A stretch of DNA of 64,000 bases, from the NCBI RefSeq assembly GCF_000213055.1, contig NZ_CM001165.1:2005345-2069344 (forward strand). The letters run 5' to 3'. A program made the translations under genes and the position numbers. Of this stretch, positions 1 through 9,896 are shown one piece after another. The notes under the pieces were generated by a model. The model made no database searches. It was not told the DNA's origin and saw only the letters and a program-made list of their open reading frames with translations. Every line of letters begins with the position of its first letter. Within the stretch, counting starts at the first letter, position 1. This stretch comes from Streptomyces sp. Tu6071 (lineage in GTDB: Bacteria > Actinomycetota > Actinomycetes > Streptomycetales > Streptomycetaceae).

Positions 1-321
1 ATGGTCCAGGCCCAGTTCCTCGGCGATCGTGAGGAATCTGCGGTTGTGGTAGCGGCCGGCGCGGGAGGTGTCGCGAACACCCCGGGCGGCGGCGAGACCG
101 TGAACCGCCTCGTGCAGCAGTCGTTCGAAGGAGAGTTCGTGTCCGCAGGCGGACGAGGACTCCCCGATCAGGGACTCGGGCGCGGCAAGATCCGGCAGGT
201 CGGGGTGGTACCGCTGAATGTCGGCCCACGCCTGTGCCAGCTCTGCGGCGAGAACAGGTGGTGTCGTGCTCACGTCGTGACCAACGAGCCGCGCGCGCGG
301 CGTGTTCCTATTCCGGGCCAT
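1..321 (-). CDS. SprT-like zinc metallopeptidase family protein (3' end beyond left edge)
   Basis: This is the N-terminal 107 codons of a minus-strand gene that runs off the left edge with no stop. The translation carries HEAVH inside the stretch ERLLHEAVHGLAAARG, an HExxH zinc-hydrolase signature, followed by RYHNRRF and AEELGL. That arrangement is typical of small SprT-like or putative metallopeptidases common in Streptomyces, often near mobile elements. ATG at 321 gives the longest frame. A GTG at codon 17 (reading MSTTPPVLAAEL) is an alternative start that fits homologues as I remember them, and no strong ribosome binding site precedes ATG 321. Function is unknown; the peptidase role is inferred only from the motif. 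Confidence 0.7.
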   Translation of the reverse strand, partial: MARNRNTPRARLVGHDVSTTPPVLAAELAQAWADIQRYHPDLPDLAAPESLIGESSSACGHELSFERLLHEAVHGLAAARGVRDTSRAGRYHNRRFLTIAEELGLDH

Positions 322-971
322 CCCAAATAATTTGCTCGTACCCGCCAGTTGGCCGTGATGCGTCCGGAGGAGGGCGGGTGCGTCGATGTGCGGAGAACCC
401 GTCACAGCTCCCCGCAAGACGGTACGTAGCGCCGCTACGCACAGCGCCCGGCGACACGGTCGGCGGGGGCGGCGCCGGGGACCGCGCGGGGGGAGAGGCG
501 GCGGCCGACCCGGCCGTGTGCCACCTCGGGCGGTGTCCCGCGTCGCGCGACGGGGCGACGTTATCGCGCGGCGCGGGAGGCGTTCGCGGCGGGGTACGGG
601 GCGCCGGTGCGGGCGACGTCGCGCGTGCCGCCGACGCGACATCCCCGCGACGTCGCGGCGCGGGACCCGCGTCGCGCATCCGGCGCGACGTCGCGCGGCG
701 CTCCTCGTCCGGTGGCGTGAAGGTGGCGCCGCCCGGGGCAAACCGGGACGCGGACAGCGCACGGGAGCGCGGAAGGTGGCACGCAAGCATTGGCCGACAA
801 GCCCCGGGCCTCCCCTGGACGGCACGGCGCGGTCGGAGTTTCCTGGCACACGGGAGAGGGAGCACGCGCGGACGAGCGACGGCTCACGCCGCGCACGAGG
901 GCGGCACGGGCCGCACGGGGGCGGACTGCAGACAGGCACCACACACCTCTGGGCCGATAGGGGCGCCATCC
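322..971. other. 650-bp intergenic region with degenerate ACGTCGCG repeats
   Basis: This region holds no convincing gene: every open frame across it is the usual high-GC artefact. It lies between two divergent genes and must contain both promoters, but I could not pick a convincing -35/-10 pair. From about 590 to 720 it contains several copies of the gacgtcgcg-type near-palindrome that recurs through the window. Confidence 0.6.
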
Positions 972-1946
972 ATGACATCCATGCTCGTGCGGGAACCACG
1001 TCGCGGGGCTGCGGGCTCCCGGCGCGCACACGACGAGGAACGTGCCGCCCTGGACTGGGCGGAGATCCAGGAACGCATGCTCGTCCCGCTCTACGCGGCG
1101 GTGTACGAGCGCCTTGAGATCGGCCCCGGCGCGCGCCTGCTCGGGCTGGGCTGCGGGGCGGGGCTCGCACTGGTGCTGGCGCGGGCGCGGGGCGCCTCGG
1201 TGACCGGCGTGGACGAGGGGCCTCGGGCACGGCTGACGCTCGCCGCGGAGCGCCTCGGCTGCTCCGTGGCCGGGGCGGGGTCGTCGCGGGAGCCGGTACC
1301 CCCGCCTGGGGCGTCGGTGCCGCGCCGCGACGTCGCGGCGCGTGGCGTGGCCGCCGCCACGGAGGACGTCGCGACGCCGCGTCTCCTGCACGGCTCACCC
1401 GCCGTCCTGCGCGGCGTGGACGCGCCGCCGTACACGGTCGTGACCGCCTTTCAGCCCGCAGGCGCGACGGCGGGTGACTACGAGACCCTCACGGCGCGAC
1501 TGCGCGCGGCGCTGCCCTTCACGGCACACGGCGCGACCGTCGTGGTGGCCGGCTGGGGGCCGCCCGAGCGGTGCGCCGCGTCGACGGTGCTGCGCGTCGC
1601 GACACGGCTCGCGGACACCGACGCGTCGCTGCCCTTCGGCCCCGGTGAGCTGGGCGCGGGCGGGGGCTGGCGGCCGGAGCGCAGGGACGACCTGGAGGCG
1701 GTCGCCGCGCGGGCGGGTCTGCGGCTGCTGGGCTCGGGACGCGTGGCCTGCCCCTTCGGGTACGCGGGGACGGCGGGCGCGGTGCGGGGTCTGCTGTCGA
1801 CCGGACTCTTCGACGCCGCGATCGAGGCGACGGACGCCGCGCAGGTGGACAAGGAACTGCGCGAGGCCCTGCACCCGTACACGCGGCAGGACGGCACCGT
1901 CTGGATGCCGAACGTCTTCCGCTACGTCGTCGCACGGCGGGACTGA
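972..1946 (+). CDS. SAM-dependent methyltransferase
   Basis: The 324-aa product has a class I methyltransferase motif I (LLGLGCGAG, residues about 57-65), an acidic motif II (VTGVDEGPRARL) and a C-terminal domain ending HPYTRQDGTVWMPNVFRYVVARRD. It is likely a small-molecule or natural-product-type methyltransferase; the substrate cannot be told. The ATG at 972 sits just before the conserved DWAEIQERMLVPLYAAVYERL segment, which fits family N-termini, but the ribosome binding site is weak. Residues about 114-137 (nt 1310-1385) contain two DVA-coding gacgtcgcg units in a linker, so the intergenic repeat seems to have entered the gene. It is convergent with ftsH. Confidence 0.8.
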   Translation: MTSMLVREPRRGAAGSRRAHDEERAALDWAEIQERMLVPLYAAVYERLEIGPGARLLGLGCGAGLALVLARARGASVTGVDEGPRARLTLAAERLGCSVAGAGSSREPVPPPGASVPRRDVAARGVAAATEDVATPRLLHGSPAVLRGVDAPPYTVVTAFQPAGATAGDYETLTARLRAALPFTAHGATVVVAGWGPPERCAASTVLRVATRLADTDASLPFGPGELGAGGGWRPERRDDLEAVAARAGLRLLGSGRVACPFGYAGTAGAVRGLLSTGLFDAAIEATDAAQVDKELREALHPYTRQDGTVWMPNVFRYVVARRD

Positions 1947-2452
1947 CGGGGCAGGCTCGGCGCGGTGCGGCAGAACGGCGCGTGGCGAGGACGCGGGCGA
2001 GGCGTCACACGCGCTACGTCGCGCGGGCCCCGTACCGCTGCCCACGCCGCGCGGGCGTCGCGACGTGGCGCGCGCGGACGGACAAGCGGACCACGCCGCG
2101 TCCTCGCGTTACCGCTCACGTCGCGTCCCGGCCGACGTGGCGTCCGGCCGATGTCGCGTCCTCGTCGACGTCGCGTCCCTACCAACGCCACTTCCGGCCG
2201 ACGTCGCGTCCCCGCCGACGTCGCGTCGTGCCCGGTGCGTAGCCGCCCCGCACGCGACGTCGCATATGCCACGTCGCGTCAGCCGTCGTCGCCCGCAGCG
2301 CCCCGTCCCGCACGCGGACGTCGCGTCGTCGGCGCGACGTGTCGTACCCCGGTCGGCCGCGGCGTCTGCGCGCGGCATCCGCCACGCGGCGTATCCCTGC
2401 GTCGCGACAGGGGCGGTTTCGGCCACGCCAGGACCGACGACCGCATCCCGGT
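1947..2452. repeat. Repeat-dense intergenic region between convergent genes
   Basis: About 500 bp between the methyltransferase and ftsH stop codons is packed with variants of CGCGACGTCGCG (for example around 2010, 2055, 2115-2240 and 2318) and includes one copy of the 28-bp palindrome at 2252-2279. No coding sequence or classic terminator was recognised; the repeat arms may themselves form the terminator hairpin for both genes. Confidence 0.7.
2252..2279 (+). repeat. 28-bp CATATG-centred palindrome, copy 1
   Basis: Near-perfect palindrome: arms ACGCGACGT and ACGTCGCGT flank a GCATATGC centre, with a C:C mismatch each side of the centre. The plus strand reads gtcGCATATGCcac, as in the other four copies. 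It lies in the gap between the convergent methyltransferase gene and ftsH. Confidence 0.85.
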
Positions 2453-4369
2453 TCAGTCGTTCTTGGAGAGGCGGGGGATGCCGGCGGCGTGGTAGGCGTC
2501 GGCCTCGTCGAGGGTCTCGCTCTCCAGGAGGGCGTCGGCGAGGGCGTCGAGCTGGGCGCGGTGCTCCTGAAGGGTGCGCAGGGCGTGGGCGTAGCACTCG
2601 TCGACGATGCGGCGCATCTCCTCGTCGATGGTGTCGAGCGTCGCGGGCGCCGCGGCGAGACCGTAGGGCTGCTGGCCGTCGTTGGGGAGGGCGGAGAGCC
2701 TGCCGACGCGTGCGCTCATGCCCCAGCGGCCGACCATGCCGCGCGCGAGGTTGGTGACCTGTTCGAGGTCGCTCTCCGCGCCGGTCGTGATGACGCCGAA
2801 GACGAGTTGTTCGGCCGCCATGCCGCCGAGCGCGCCGATGATGCGGCCCCGCAGGTACTCCTCCGTGTAGGCGTACTTGTCGGCGTCCGGGGTCGAGAGG
2901 GTGACGCCGAGGGCGCGACCGCGCGGCACGATCGTGATCTTGCGGACCGGGTCGGCGCCGGGTTGCAGCATGCCGAGGAGGGCGTGGCCGCTCTCGTGGT
3001 AGGCGGTGCGGCGGCGTTCCTCGCCCGGCATGACGAGGCTGCGTTCGGCACCGAGCTGGACCTTCTCCAGGGCGCCGGTGAAGTCGGGCATCGTGACGTC
3101 CTGCTTGCGGCGTTTGACGGCGAGGAGGGCGGCCTCGTTGGCGAGGTTGGCGAGGTCCGCGCCGGTCATGCCGGGGGTGATGCGGGCGACCTGGGCGAGG
3201 TCGACGTCGGGGGCGAGCGGGATGCCGCGGGTGTGGATGCGGAGGATCGCCTCGCGGCCCTCGCGGTCCGGCGGGCTGACCACGACGGTGCGGTCGAAGC
3301 GGCCCGGCCGGGTGAGGGCGGGGTCGAGGACGTCGGCGCGGTTCGTCGCGGCGATGACGACGACTCCCTCGGAGCCGGAGAAGCCGTCCATCTCGGTGAG
3401 GATCTGGTTCAGGGTCTGCTCGCGCTCGTCGTGGCCGCCGAGGCCGGAGCCGCCGCCTCGCGCGCGACCGATCGTGTCGATCTCGTCGATGAAGATGATC
3501 GACGGCGCGACCTTGCGCGCCTCCGCGAACAGCTCCCGCACGCGGCTCGCGCCGACGCCGACGATCATCTCGATGAACTCGGAGGCCGAAGCGGAGAAGA
3601 ACGGCACGTTCGCCTCACCGGCCACGGCGCGCGCGAGCAGCGTCTTTCCCGTGCCGGGCGGTCCGGTGAGCAGGACGCCGCGCGGCATCTTCGCGCCCAT
3701 GGCGCGGTAGGCGTCGGGGTGCTTGAGGAAGTCGACGACATCGTTCAGCTCCCCCTCGACCTCGTCGATGCCCGCGACGTCGGCGAAGGTGGTGCGTTTG
3801 CCGCCCTCCATCTCGATCGGTTTGGGCGGCTGCTTGCGGCCGAGCATCCCGCCGGCGCCCCCGAGGCCGGAACTCACCCGGCGCGCGATGAACAACCACA
3901 GCACGATGATCAGGATCATCGGCGCCAGCGAGATGAGCAGATTGGTCAGCAGGCTGCGTTCCTGCACGACGGGCCGCGCGGTGACGGTGACCTTGTGGCG
4001 TTCGAGATCGGCCCAGATCTTGTCATCGGCGAACGAAGGGCGCTGCGTCGTGAACTTCTTGTAGTCCCCGTCGCCGTCGGCGTCCTTCGGTTTCGGCTTG
4101 GACTTGCGCAGCTCGCCCTGGATCGAGTCGCCCTTGGAGTAGATCTTGTCGACGTTGTCGTCAGCGACCTGCTTACTGAACTCGGTGTACGAGATCGTGG
4201 TGTCGTCGTCGTGATTGACCAGCGTGAGGACCAGGTTGGTCAGGAGGTAGACGACGAGCGCGGCGATGATGATCCGCCCCCACGGCGGCTTCCGTTTCGG
4301 CGGCGGCGGTGCCCCCTCCGAGCGCCACGGCTGGTCCGTCCGGTCGCGCGGGGGTACGGGATTGCTCAC
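2453..4369 (-). CDS. ftsH: ATP-dependent zinc metalloprotease FtsH
   Basis: The 638-aa membrane AAA+ protease degrades misassembled membrane proteins and some regulators. Visible parts in order: cytoplasmic N-tail, TM1 (about 31-52, [16 protein letters not shown]), extracytoplasmic domain, TM2 (about 140-162), Walker A GPPGTGKT (236-243), Walker B IIFIDEID (291-298), the second region of homology ending RPGRFDR, and the zinc site HESGH (458-462). The GTG at 4369 was chosen because AAGGAG lies at ideal spacing; an upstream in-frame ATG at 4408 has none. Length fits the family. It is transcribed alone, divergent from nothing nearby, and is separated from ffh by a 550-bp repeat-rich gap. Confidence 0.96.
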   Translation of the reverse strand: MSNPVPPRDRTDQPWRSEGAPPPPKRKPPWGRIIIAALVVYLLTNLVLTLVNHDDDTTISYTEFSKQVADDNVDKIYSKGDSIQGELRKSKPKPKDADGDGDYKKFTTQRPSFADDKIWADLERHKVTVTARPVVQERSLLTNLLISLAPMILIIVLWLFIARRVSSGLGGAGGMLGRKQPPKPIEMEGGKRTTFADVAGIDEVEGELNDVVDFLKHPDAYRAMGAKMPRGVLLTGPPGTGKTLLARAVAGEANVPFFSASASEFIEMIVGVGASRVRELFAEARKVAPSIIFIDEIDTIGRARGGGSGLGGHDEREQTLNQILTEMDGFSGSEGVVVIAATNRADVLDPALTRPGRFDRTVVVSPPDREGREAILRIHTRGIPLAPDVDLAQVARITPGMTGADLANLANEAALLAVKRRKQDVTMPDFTGALEKVQLGAERSLVMPGEERRRTAYHESGHALLGMLQPGADPVRKITIVPRGRALGVTLSTPDADKYAYTEEYLRGRIIGALGGMAAEQLVFGVITTGAESDLEQVTNLARGMVGRWGMSARVGRLSALPNDGQQPYGLAAAPATLDTIDEEMRRIVDECYAHALRTLQEHRAQLDALADALLESETLDEADAYHAAGIPRLSKND

Positions 4370-4854
4370 GCGTGCTCCTTCGCCGCCGGAACGGGTCCTC
4401 CCCCGCATGCCTTGATCCGGACATTAACGGAGGTATGCGACGGCAGCCCCCCGGCTTCGGCCGGACAGGGGGCGGGCGAGGGAGGCGGGGGGCTCGGGGG
4501 AAGAGAGGGGACGTGGCGGGCGTACGGGGCAACGAGGGCGTTGCGCAGGCGACGTGTTCGTCCGGGGCGGCGCGACGTCGCGTGCGTTTGACGTGTACGT
4601 ACGGGACGACGCGTGCGCGGCGTGCACGTGCGGAACGACGTGACGTCGCGTAAGGGCCCCGACGGCGCGCGCCGTCACGCGACGTGGCATCGGGATGCTC
4701 GGTACGTACGGCGCGGCGACGTCGCGAGGACCCGTAGCGCCGCGCATCGCCCCGAACCCGCCGTACGTCGCGTCCCTGCCGCGCACCGCCCGCCCCATCA
4801 CCCGGCGCCGTGGCTGGCGTGGCACCGAACGCGGCGTTCTACGAAGTCGCCGCA
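4370..4854. repeat. Repeat-rich spacer upstream of ftsH
   Basis: The gap upstream of ftsH contains no supported gene. Between about 4520 and 4760 it has many gacgtcgcg-like units mixed with acgtacg and cgtacgg words. The ftsH promoter must lie in the part proximal to 4370, where the only AT-richer stretch is around 4408-4440. Confidence 0.55.
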
Positions 4855-4903
4855 TACGTGAGGCGGGGCGCCCCCTTTTTCAGGGGGCACCCCGCCTCAC
4901 GTA
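4855..4903 (-). terminator. Strong hairpin terminator downstream of ffh
   Basis: A 21-bp inverted repeat with 20 matching pairs (left arm 4855-4875, right arm 4883-4903) around a 7-nt loop starts 18 bp past the ffh stop codon. The stem is very GC-rich and has no U tract, as is common for Streptomyces terminators. Confidence 0.85.
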
Positions 4904-4920
4904 CGACAATCCGAGGACGG

Positions 4921-6462
4921 TCAGCCCATGAACTTCTTGAACTCGTCCGGCAGCTCGAAGGCGCCGCCGCCCTGCGGCGCGTCGTCCTGGCCGCCGGCCG
5001 CGGCCTGGGCGCGGCGTTCGGCGGCGGCCTGCTCCTCGGCCTTGCGCTTCATCGGGTTGCCGCTGCGGCGCTTGCCCTTGGCCTGCTTCTGCTGCTTCTT
5101 CTGGCGCCCCGGGCCACCGCCCATGCCCGGCATGCCGGGAAGGCCGGGCATGCCACCGCCCTGCGCCATGCGCGACATCATCTTGCGGGCCTCGAAGAAG
5201 CGCTCCACGAGGTTCTTCACCGCGCTGACCTCGACGCCGGAGCCCTTGGCGATACGGGCACGGCGCGAGCCGTTGATGATCGTCGCGTCGGCGCGCTCGG
5301 CCGGTGTCATCGACTTGATGATGGCGGCGGTGCGGTCGACGTCGCGTTCGTCGAGGTTGTTGATCTGGTCCTTGATCTGGCCCATGCCGGGCAGCATGCC
5401 GAGCAGCTTGGAGATGGAGCCCATCTTGCGGACCTGCTCCATCTGGGCGAGGAAGTCGTCGAGCGTGAACTCCTTCGGGCCCTTCTGCAGCTTGCGGGCC
5501 ATTTCCTCGGCCTCTTGCTGGCTGAAGGTCCGCTCGGCCTGCTCAATGAGCGTGAGTACGTCGCCCATGTCGAGGATGCGCGACGCCATGCGGTCCGGGT
5601 GGAACGCGTCGAAGTCCTCGAGCTTCTCGCCGTTGGAGGCGAACATGACCTGCTTGCCGGTGACGTGCGCGATGGAGAGCGCCGCACCGCCTCGCGCGTC
5701 ACCGTCGAGCTTCGAGAGCACGACGCCGTCGAAGCCGACCCCGTCGCGGAACGCCTCGGCGGTGTTCACCGCGTCCTGGCCGATCATCGCGTCGACGACG
5801 AAGAGGATCTCGTCCGGGCTGACGGCGTCGCGGATGTCCGCGGCCTGCCGCATCAGCTCCTGGTCGATGCCGAGTCGCCCGGCGGTGTCGACGATCACGA
5901 CGTCGAACTGCTTCGTCCGCGCGTACTCGACGGAGTCCTTCGCGACCTGGACGGGGTCGCCGACGCCGTTGCCGGGCTGCGGCGCGTAGATGCCGACGCC
6001 GGCGCGTTCGGCGACGACGCTGAGCTGGTTGACCGCGTTGGGACGCTGCAGGTCGCAGGCGACGAGCAGCGGCGAGTGGCCCTGCCCCTGCAACCAGCGG
6101 CCGAGCTTGCCCGCGAGGGTCGTCTTACCGGCACCCTGCAGACCCGCGAGCATGATCACGGTCGGGGGCTGCTTCGCGAAGCGGAGGCGTCGCGTCTCGC
6201 CACCGAGGATGCCGACGAGCTCCTCGTTGACGATCTTGATGACCTGCTGCGCGGGGTTGAGCGCCTTGGAGACCTCTTCGCCGAGAGCGCGCTCCTTGAC
6301 CTTCTTGATGAAGGCGCGCACGACGGGAAGCGCGACGTCGGCTTCGAGGAGCGCGATGCGGATTTCCCGCGCGGTGGCATCGATGTCCGCCTCGGACAGC
6401 CGCCCCTTGCCACGGAGGCTCTTGAAAGTCGCTGAGAGGCGATCGGAGAGGGTATCGAACAC
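4921..6462 (-). CDS. ffh: Signal recognition particle protein Ffh
   Basis: The 513-aa SRP54 homologue binds 4.5S RNA and signal sequences and docks ribosomes to FtsY at the membrane. It shows the N domain (1-95), the G domain with GLQGAGKTT (107-115), DTAGR (192-196) and LSKLDGDARGG, then a methionine-rich M domain with LLGMLPGMGQI and a GMPGLPGMPGMGGG stretch, and a basic KKQQKQAKGKRR tail. It starts with GTG in the sequence matching the family MFDTLSDRL start; a weak GAGG lies upstream. The length is that of streptomycete Ffh. Its receptor gene ftsY is 9 kb away in the same orientation. Confidence 0.97.
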   Translation of the reverse strand: MFDTLSDRLSATFKSLRGKGRLSEADIDATAREIRIALLEADVALPVVRAFIKKVKERALGEEVSKALNPAQQVIKIVNEELVGILGGETRRLRFAKQPPTVIMLAGLQGAGKTTLAGKLGRWLQGQGHSPLLVACDLQRPNAVNQLSVVAERAGVGIYAPQPGNGVGDPVQVAKDSVEYARTKQFDVVIVDTAGRLGIDQELMRQAADIRDAVSPDEILFVVDAMIGQDAVNTAEAFRDGVGFDGVVLSKLDGDARGGAALSIAHVTGKQVMFASNGEKLEDFDAFHPDRMASRILDMGDVLTLIEQAERTFSQQEAEEMARKLQKGPKEFTLDDFLAQMEQVRKMGSISKLLGMLPGMGQIKDQINNLDERDVDRTAAIIKSMTPAERADATIINGSRRARIAKGSGVEVSAVKNLVERFFEARKMMSRMAQGGGMPGLPGMPGMGGGPGRQKKQQKQAKGKRRSGNPMKRKAEEQAAAERRAQAAAGGQDDAPQGGGAFELPDEFKKFMG

Positions 6463-6856
6463 GGCGCTCGTCGGTCCTCGGGGTCGGGGGCAGGGGTAAT
6501 CGCTGTCTAGGGTATCCGCCCTGCCGGGGAGGAAAGCCGTCGCGGGGGAACGGGGGCTCTGATCCGGTACGGGGCGGGGGCGACGCGACCGTCGCCGGGG
6601 GGCACGACGCGGGGGCTGGAACGCGGCGTCGCGCCGGGCGTGGGACGTGACGTCGCGCCGGTGTCGCGCGTGCGGGACGTCGGCGACGTCGCGTGGTGGA
6701 GGCGCGACGTCGCGTACGGGGCGGGGCGACGTCGCGTGCGCTTGACGTCGCGCGCACCGCGTGGACGTCGCGGCGTCGCGCCATGCGCGTGGTCCCCGGC
6801 CGCGACGTCACGCACCTTGGCACAGGACGTCGCGGCCTCGTTGCCTCGTCTGCGCC
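6463..6856. repeat. Repeat cluster between ffh and glnD
   Basis: No gene is present. Seven exact gacgtcgcg units lie between about 6645 and 6835, several arranged as full CGCGACGTCGCG palindromes, interspersed with gtacggggcg words. The ffh promoter must be in the 6463-6600 part, where the stretch around 6500-6520 (gtctagggtatc) is the least GC-rich. Confidence 0.7.
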
Positions 6857-9361
6857 TCAGCCCAGCGTGCGTTCCAGTTCGGACGCCAGTGCCGACGCGA
6901 CGTCGGGGGCGAGGGGGCCGCCGTCGGGGCCGGTGACGTAGAAGGCGTCGACGGCGTTGGCGCCGAGGGTGCTGGCGTGGGCGCTGCGTACTCGTACGCC
7001 CGCGTTCTCCAGCGCCTGGCCGAGACGGTGCAGCAGGCCGGGGGCGTCCTGGGCGCGGACCTCGATGACCGTCGCGCTGTGGGACGCGGCGGGGGCGACG
7101 CGTACTCGGGGCGGGGGTACGGAGAGTCCCTTGCGGCGCGGGTACGCCGCGTCGCGTTCGGCGAGGCGGCCCCGGATGTCGAGGCTGCCGTCCAGGGCGC
7201 GGACGAGGTCGGCGCGCAGCCGCGTCGCCTGGGGCAGCGAGCCGTACGCGGCGGACACGCGCCAGTCCAGGACGAGAACGGCCGTGGCGTCGCCCGCGCG
7301 CGCCCCGCCGGACGCGACGTCGCGCGGAACGTCGGGTGCCGTGCGCAGTTCCCCGGGGATCTCCGTGCCCCGGAATTCGGCGGTGCGAACCGTGAGCCGG
7401 TGCATCGCGAGGACACCGGCGACGGCGGGCAGGACGCCGGGCTGGTCCGGCACCGCGACGAGCAGTTCGACGCCCACAGGCGCCTGCGCGTCCGCCTCGG
7501 CGTCGCCCGGCTCTCCCTCGTGGCGGGTGCGGAGGGTCAGGACGGGGCCGGCAGTGCGGTACGCCTCGACGGCGAGCCGTTCCTGCTCGGCCGTGAGCGC
7601 CGCGGCCTCCTCCGGCTCCGGGGGCTCGGCACCGGAGAGCGCGGCGGCGACGCGGGCGGCGAGGTCGTCGACGAGCGAGGCGCGCCAGGCGGACCACGCG
7701 GCGGGGCCCGTCGCGAGGGCGTCGGCCTCCGTGAGGGCGTGCAGCAGTTCCAGCGTCGCGATGTCGCGCACAGCGTCGGCGACGCCGCGCACCGTCGCGG
7801 GATCGTCCAGGTCACGTCGCGTCGCGGTCTCGACGAGCAGCAGGTGGTGACGCACGACGGTCGCGAGCGTCGCGACGTCCGTGGCGTCGAAGCCGATGCG
7901 TGCCGCGACGTCGCGCACGATGATCTCGCCCGCCACCGAGTGGTCGCCGGGCCACCCCTTGCCGAGGTCGTGGAGCAGCGCCGCGACGAGCAGCAGGTCG
8001 GGGCGGGAGACGCGACGCGTGAGCGCGGCGGCGCGTACGGCCGTCTCCACGAGGTGGCGGTCGACTGTCCAGGTGTGGACGGCGTTGCGCTGCGGGCGGC
8101 ACCTTACGCGTTCCCAGTCGGGCAGCAGTCTGGTGACGAGCCCGCCCGCCTCCAGCGCCTCCCACACCTCGACGGTGGGGCGTCCCGCGCCGAGCAGAGT
8201 GACGAGTTCCTCGCGGGCCTCGGCCGGCCACGTCGTCGGGAGCGGCGGGCAGGCGGTCGCGAGGCGGCGTACGGCGTGGGGGGACAGCGGGAGGGCTGCC
8301 TGCGCGGCGGCCGCGGCGGCGCGCAGGGGCAGGACGGCGTCGCGTTCGGGGCGCGCCGTCCGGGCGAGGACGGCTTCACCCTCCTGCTCGACGACACCGT
8401 CGGCGAGCGGCGTGCGCTCCGGCGCACCGCGCCCGGCGCCGAAGACGGCGCGCAGTCGGGGCCGCAGCGAGCGGGCGCGCAGGACACGCTGCACCTCGCG
8501 CCACGTGACGTCGCCCGCGTACGCGAGGGTGCGCGCCGCTTCGTAGACCTGGCGGAGCAGCGCGTCGGCGTCGAGCAGGCCGAGGTGGGCGGCGACCTGG
8601 TCCTGTTCCTGGAGGGCGAGGCGGTCGGTGGCGCGCCCCGTCGCGAGGTGGAGCGCGTCGCGCACGTCGAGGAGGGTGCGGCGCGCTTCGTCGAGCCCGG
8701 CACGCGGGGCGTCGGCGAGCCACGACGCGGCGACGGCGCGCAGGGCTGTCGCGTCGCGCAGGCCGCCGCGGGCCTCCTTGAGGTCGGGTTCGAGGAGGAA
8801 CTGGAGCTCGCCGTGGCGCTCCGCGCGTTCGACGCACAGGTCGTGGAGGGCCGGCAGGCGCTTGGGGGCCTGGTTGCGCCAGTCGGCGAAGACGGTGGAG
8901 CGCAGGGCGGTCGTCAGCCCGAGGTCGCCCGCGACGTGGCGGGCGTCGAGGAGACCGAGGTGGACCTTCAGGTCCTCTCCGGCGGTCTTGCGCGCCTCGT
9001 CCGGGGTGCGCACGGAGTGGTCGAGATCGAGACCGAGGTCCCACACGGGGTACCAGACGCGATCGGCGACGGCCGCGATGGCGCGCGGTTCCGCACGGCC
9101 GTCGTGGAGGAGCAGGAGGTCGAGGTCGCTGCGCGGGGAGAGTTCGCCACGTCCGTAGCCGCCGACCGCCACGAGGGCGACGCCGCGTGGCGCCGCGGCG
9201 GCGTCGAACAGCTCGGCGAGCCAGGAATCGGTGAGGGTGGCGAGCGCCTGCCTGCGGGCGCGGCCGTCCTCCGCGTTCTCGTGCAGCAGGCGCAGTCGCG
9301 CCGCCGCGTAGCCCCCCGGCTCGGCGTCTTCGGTTTCCTGGCGTTGGTCGAGGCTCGTCAC
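6857..9361 (-). CDS. glnD: PII-modifying nucleotidyltransferase GlnD
   Basis: The 834-aa enzyme modifies and demodifies PII (GlnB/GlnK) in response to nitrogen status; in Streptomyces the modification is adenylylation rather than uridylylation. The nucleotidyltransferase motif GGYGRGELSPRSDLDLLLL is at 67-85, the HD phosphohydrolase motif LLHDLGKG near 462-469, and two ACT-like domains form the C-terminus. The GTG at 9361 is preceded by AGGAG at good spacing. A short linker before the first ACT region (PDVPRDVASGGARAGDA, nt about 7290-7345) carries the window's repeat unit in frame. Unlike the tight amtB-glnK-glnD arrangement I recall in S. coelicolor, 786 bp separate it from glnB. Confidence 0.95.
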   Translation of the reverse strand: MTSLDQRQETEDAEPGGYAAARLRLLHENAEDGRARRQALATLTDSWLAELFDAAAAPRGVALVAVGGYGRGELSPRSDLDLLLLHDGRAEPRAIAAVADRVWYPVWDLGLDLDHSVRTPDEARKTAGEDLKVHLGLLDARHVAGDLGLTTALRSTVFADWRNQAPKRLPALHDLCVERAERHGELQFLLEPDLKEARGGLRDATALRAVAASWLADAPRAGLDEARRTLLDVRDALHLATGRATDRLALQEQDQVAAHLGLLDADALLRQVYEAARTLAYAGDVTWREVQRVLRARSLRPRLRAVFGAGRGAPERTPLADGVVEQEGEAVLARTARPERDAVLPLRAAAAAAQAALPLSPHAVRRLATACPPLPTTWPAEAREELVTLLGAGRPTVEVWEALEAGGLVTRLLPDWERVRCRPQRNAVHTWTVDRHLVETAVRAAALTRRVSRPDLLLVAALLHDLGKGWPGDHSVAGEIIVRDVAARIGFDATDVATLATVVRHHLLLVETATRRDLDDPATVRGVADAVRDIATLELLHALTEADALATGPAAWSAWRASLVDDLAARVAAALSGAEPPEPEEAAALTAEQERLAVEAYRTAGPVLTLRTRHEGEPGDAEADAQAPVGVELLVAVPDQPGVLPAVAGVLAMHRLTVRTAEFRGTEIPGELRTAPDVPRDVASGGARAGDATAVLVLDWRVSAAYGSLPQATRLRADLVRALDGSLDIRGRLAERDAAYPRRKGLSVPPPRVRVAPAASHSATVIEVRAQDAPGLLHRLGQALENAGVRVRSAHASTLGANAVDAFYVTGPDGGPLAPDVASALASELERTLG

Positions 9362-9438
9362 CCGGCAGCTCCTGGCCCCCGCGGGAGCGGGGTTCGTGGT
9401 CGGTCAGCGGTGTCAACGGCGAAGGGTCGGGGGTGGTC

Positions 9439-9515
9439 GGGTCCCGGGTCCCGGGTCCTGGGTCCTGGGTCCTGGGTCCTGGGTACTGGGTACTGGGTAC
9501 TGGGTACTGGGTCCT
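9439..9515. repeat. Heptanucleotide tandem repeat, 11 units
   Basis: Eleven perfect-length 7-bp units in register: two GGGTCCC, four GGGTCCT, four GGGTACT and one GGGTCCT. The block ends 78 bp upstream of the glnD start codon. The variants occur in runs, as expected for slipped-strand growth. Confidence 0.95.
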
Positions 9516-9592
9516 GATGAGTCTTTCGTGGTTCCTACAGTTTTCGACGGTCTACAGGGGCGGCGCGACGTCGCGGTAAAGGTGCAGGTCGC

Positions 9593-9620
9593 ACGCGACG
9601 TCGCATATGCCACGTTGCGT
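9593..9620 (+). repeat. 28-bp CATATG-centred palindrome, copy 2
   Basis: Same element as at 2252, with one C-to-T change in the right arm (ACGTTGCGT). Arms extend by two more pairs (gc...gc). The left flank (taaaggtgcaggtcgc) resembles that of copy 3. It lies between glnD and glnB. Confidence 0.85.
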
Positions 9621-9896
9621 GCGAAGCCGAGGGCGGGACGCGACGTCGCGTCTGGGGTGAGGCGTCGGTGGAAGGGGGACGGCGCGGGGCGGCACTTCGT
9701 CGTGCCCGCCGCGTCGCGCGGGAGGACGCGGCGTCGTCATGCGACGTCGCGCACGGCTTGCGTCGCATCGCGTCGCCTCCTGTCCAGGGCGCGAGGGTCC
9801 CGTTCCCGGCGCCTCGTCGCGCGTCGTCCTGCGGCCTCGCCGCACGCGTTCTCGTCCTGCGGCGTCGCGCGACATCGCGACAAAAGCCCAGGTCGC

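Noticed and set aside
1..330. 109-codon plus-strand frame at the left edge
   Set aside because: Antisense of the SprT-like gene; the minus-strand product has the HExxH motif and family-like sequence.
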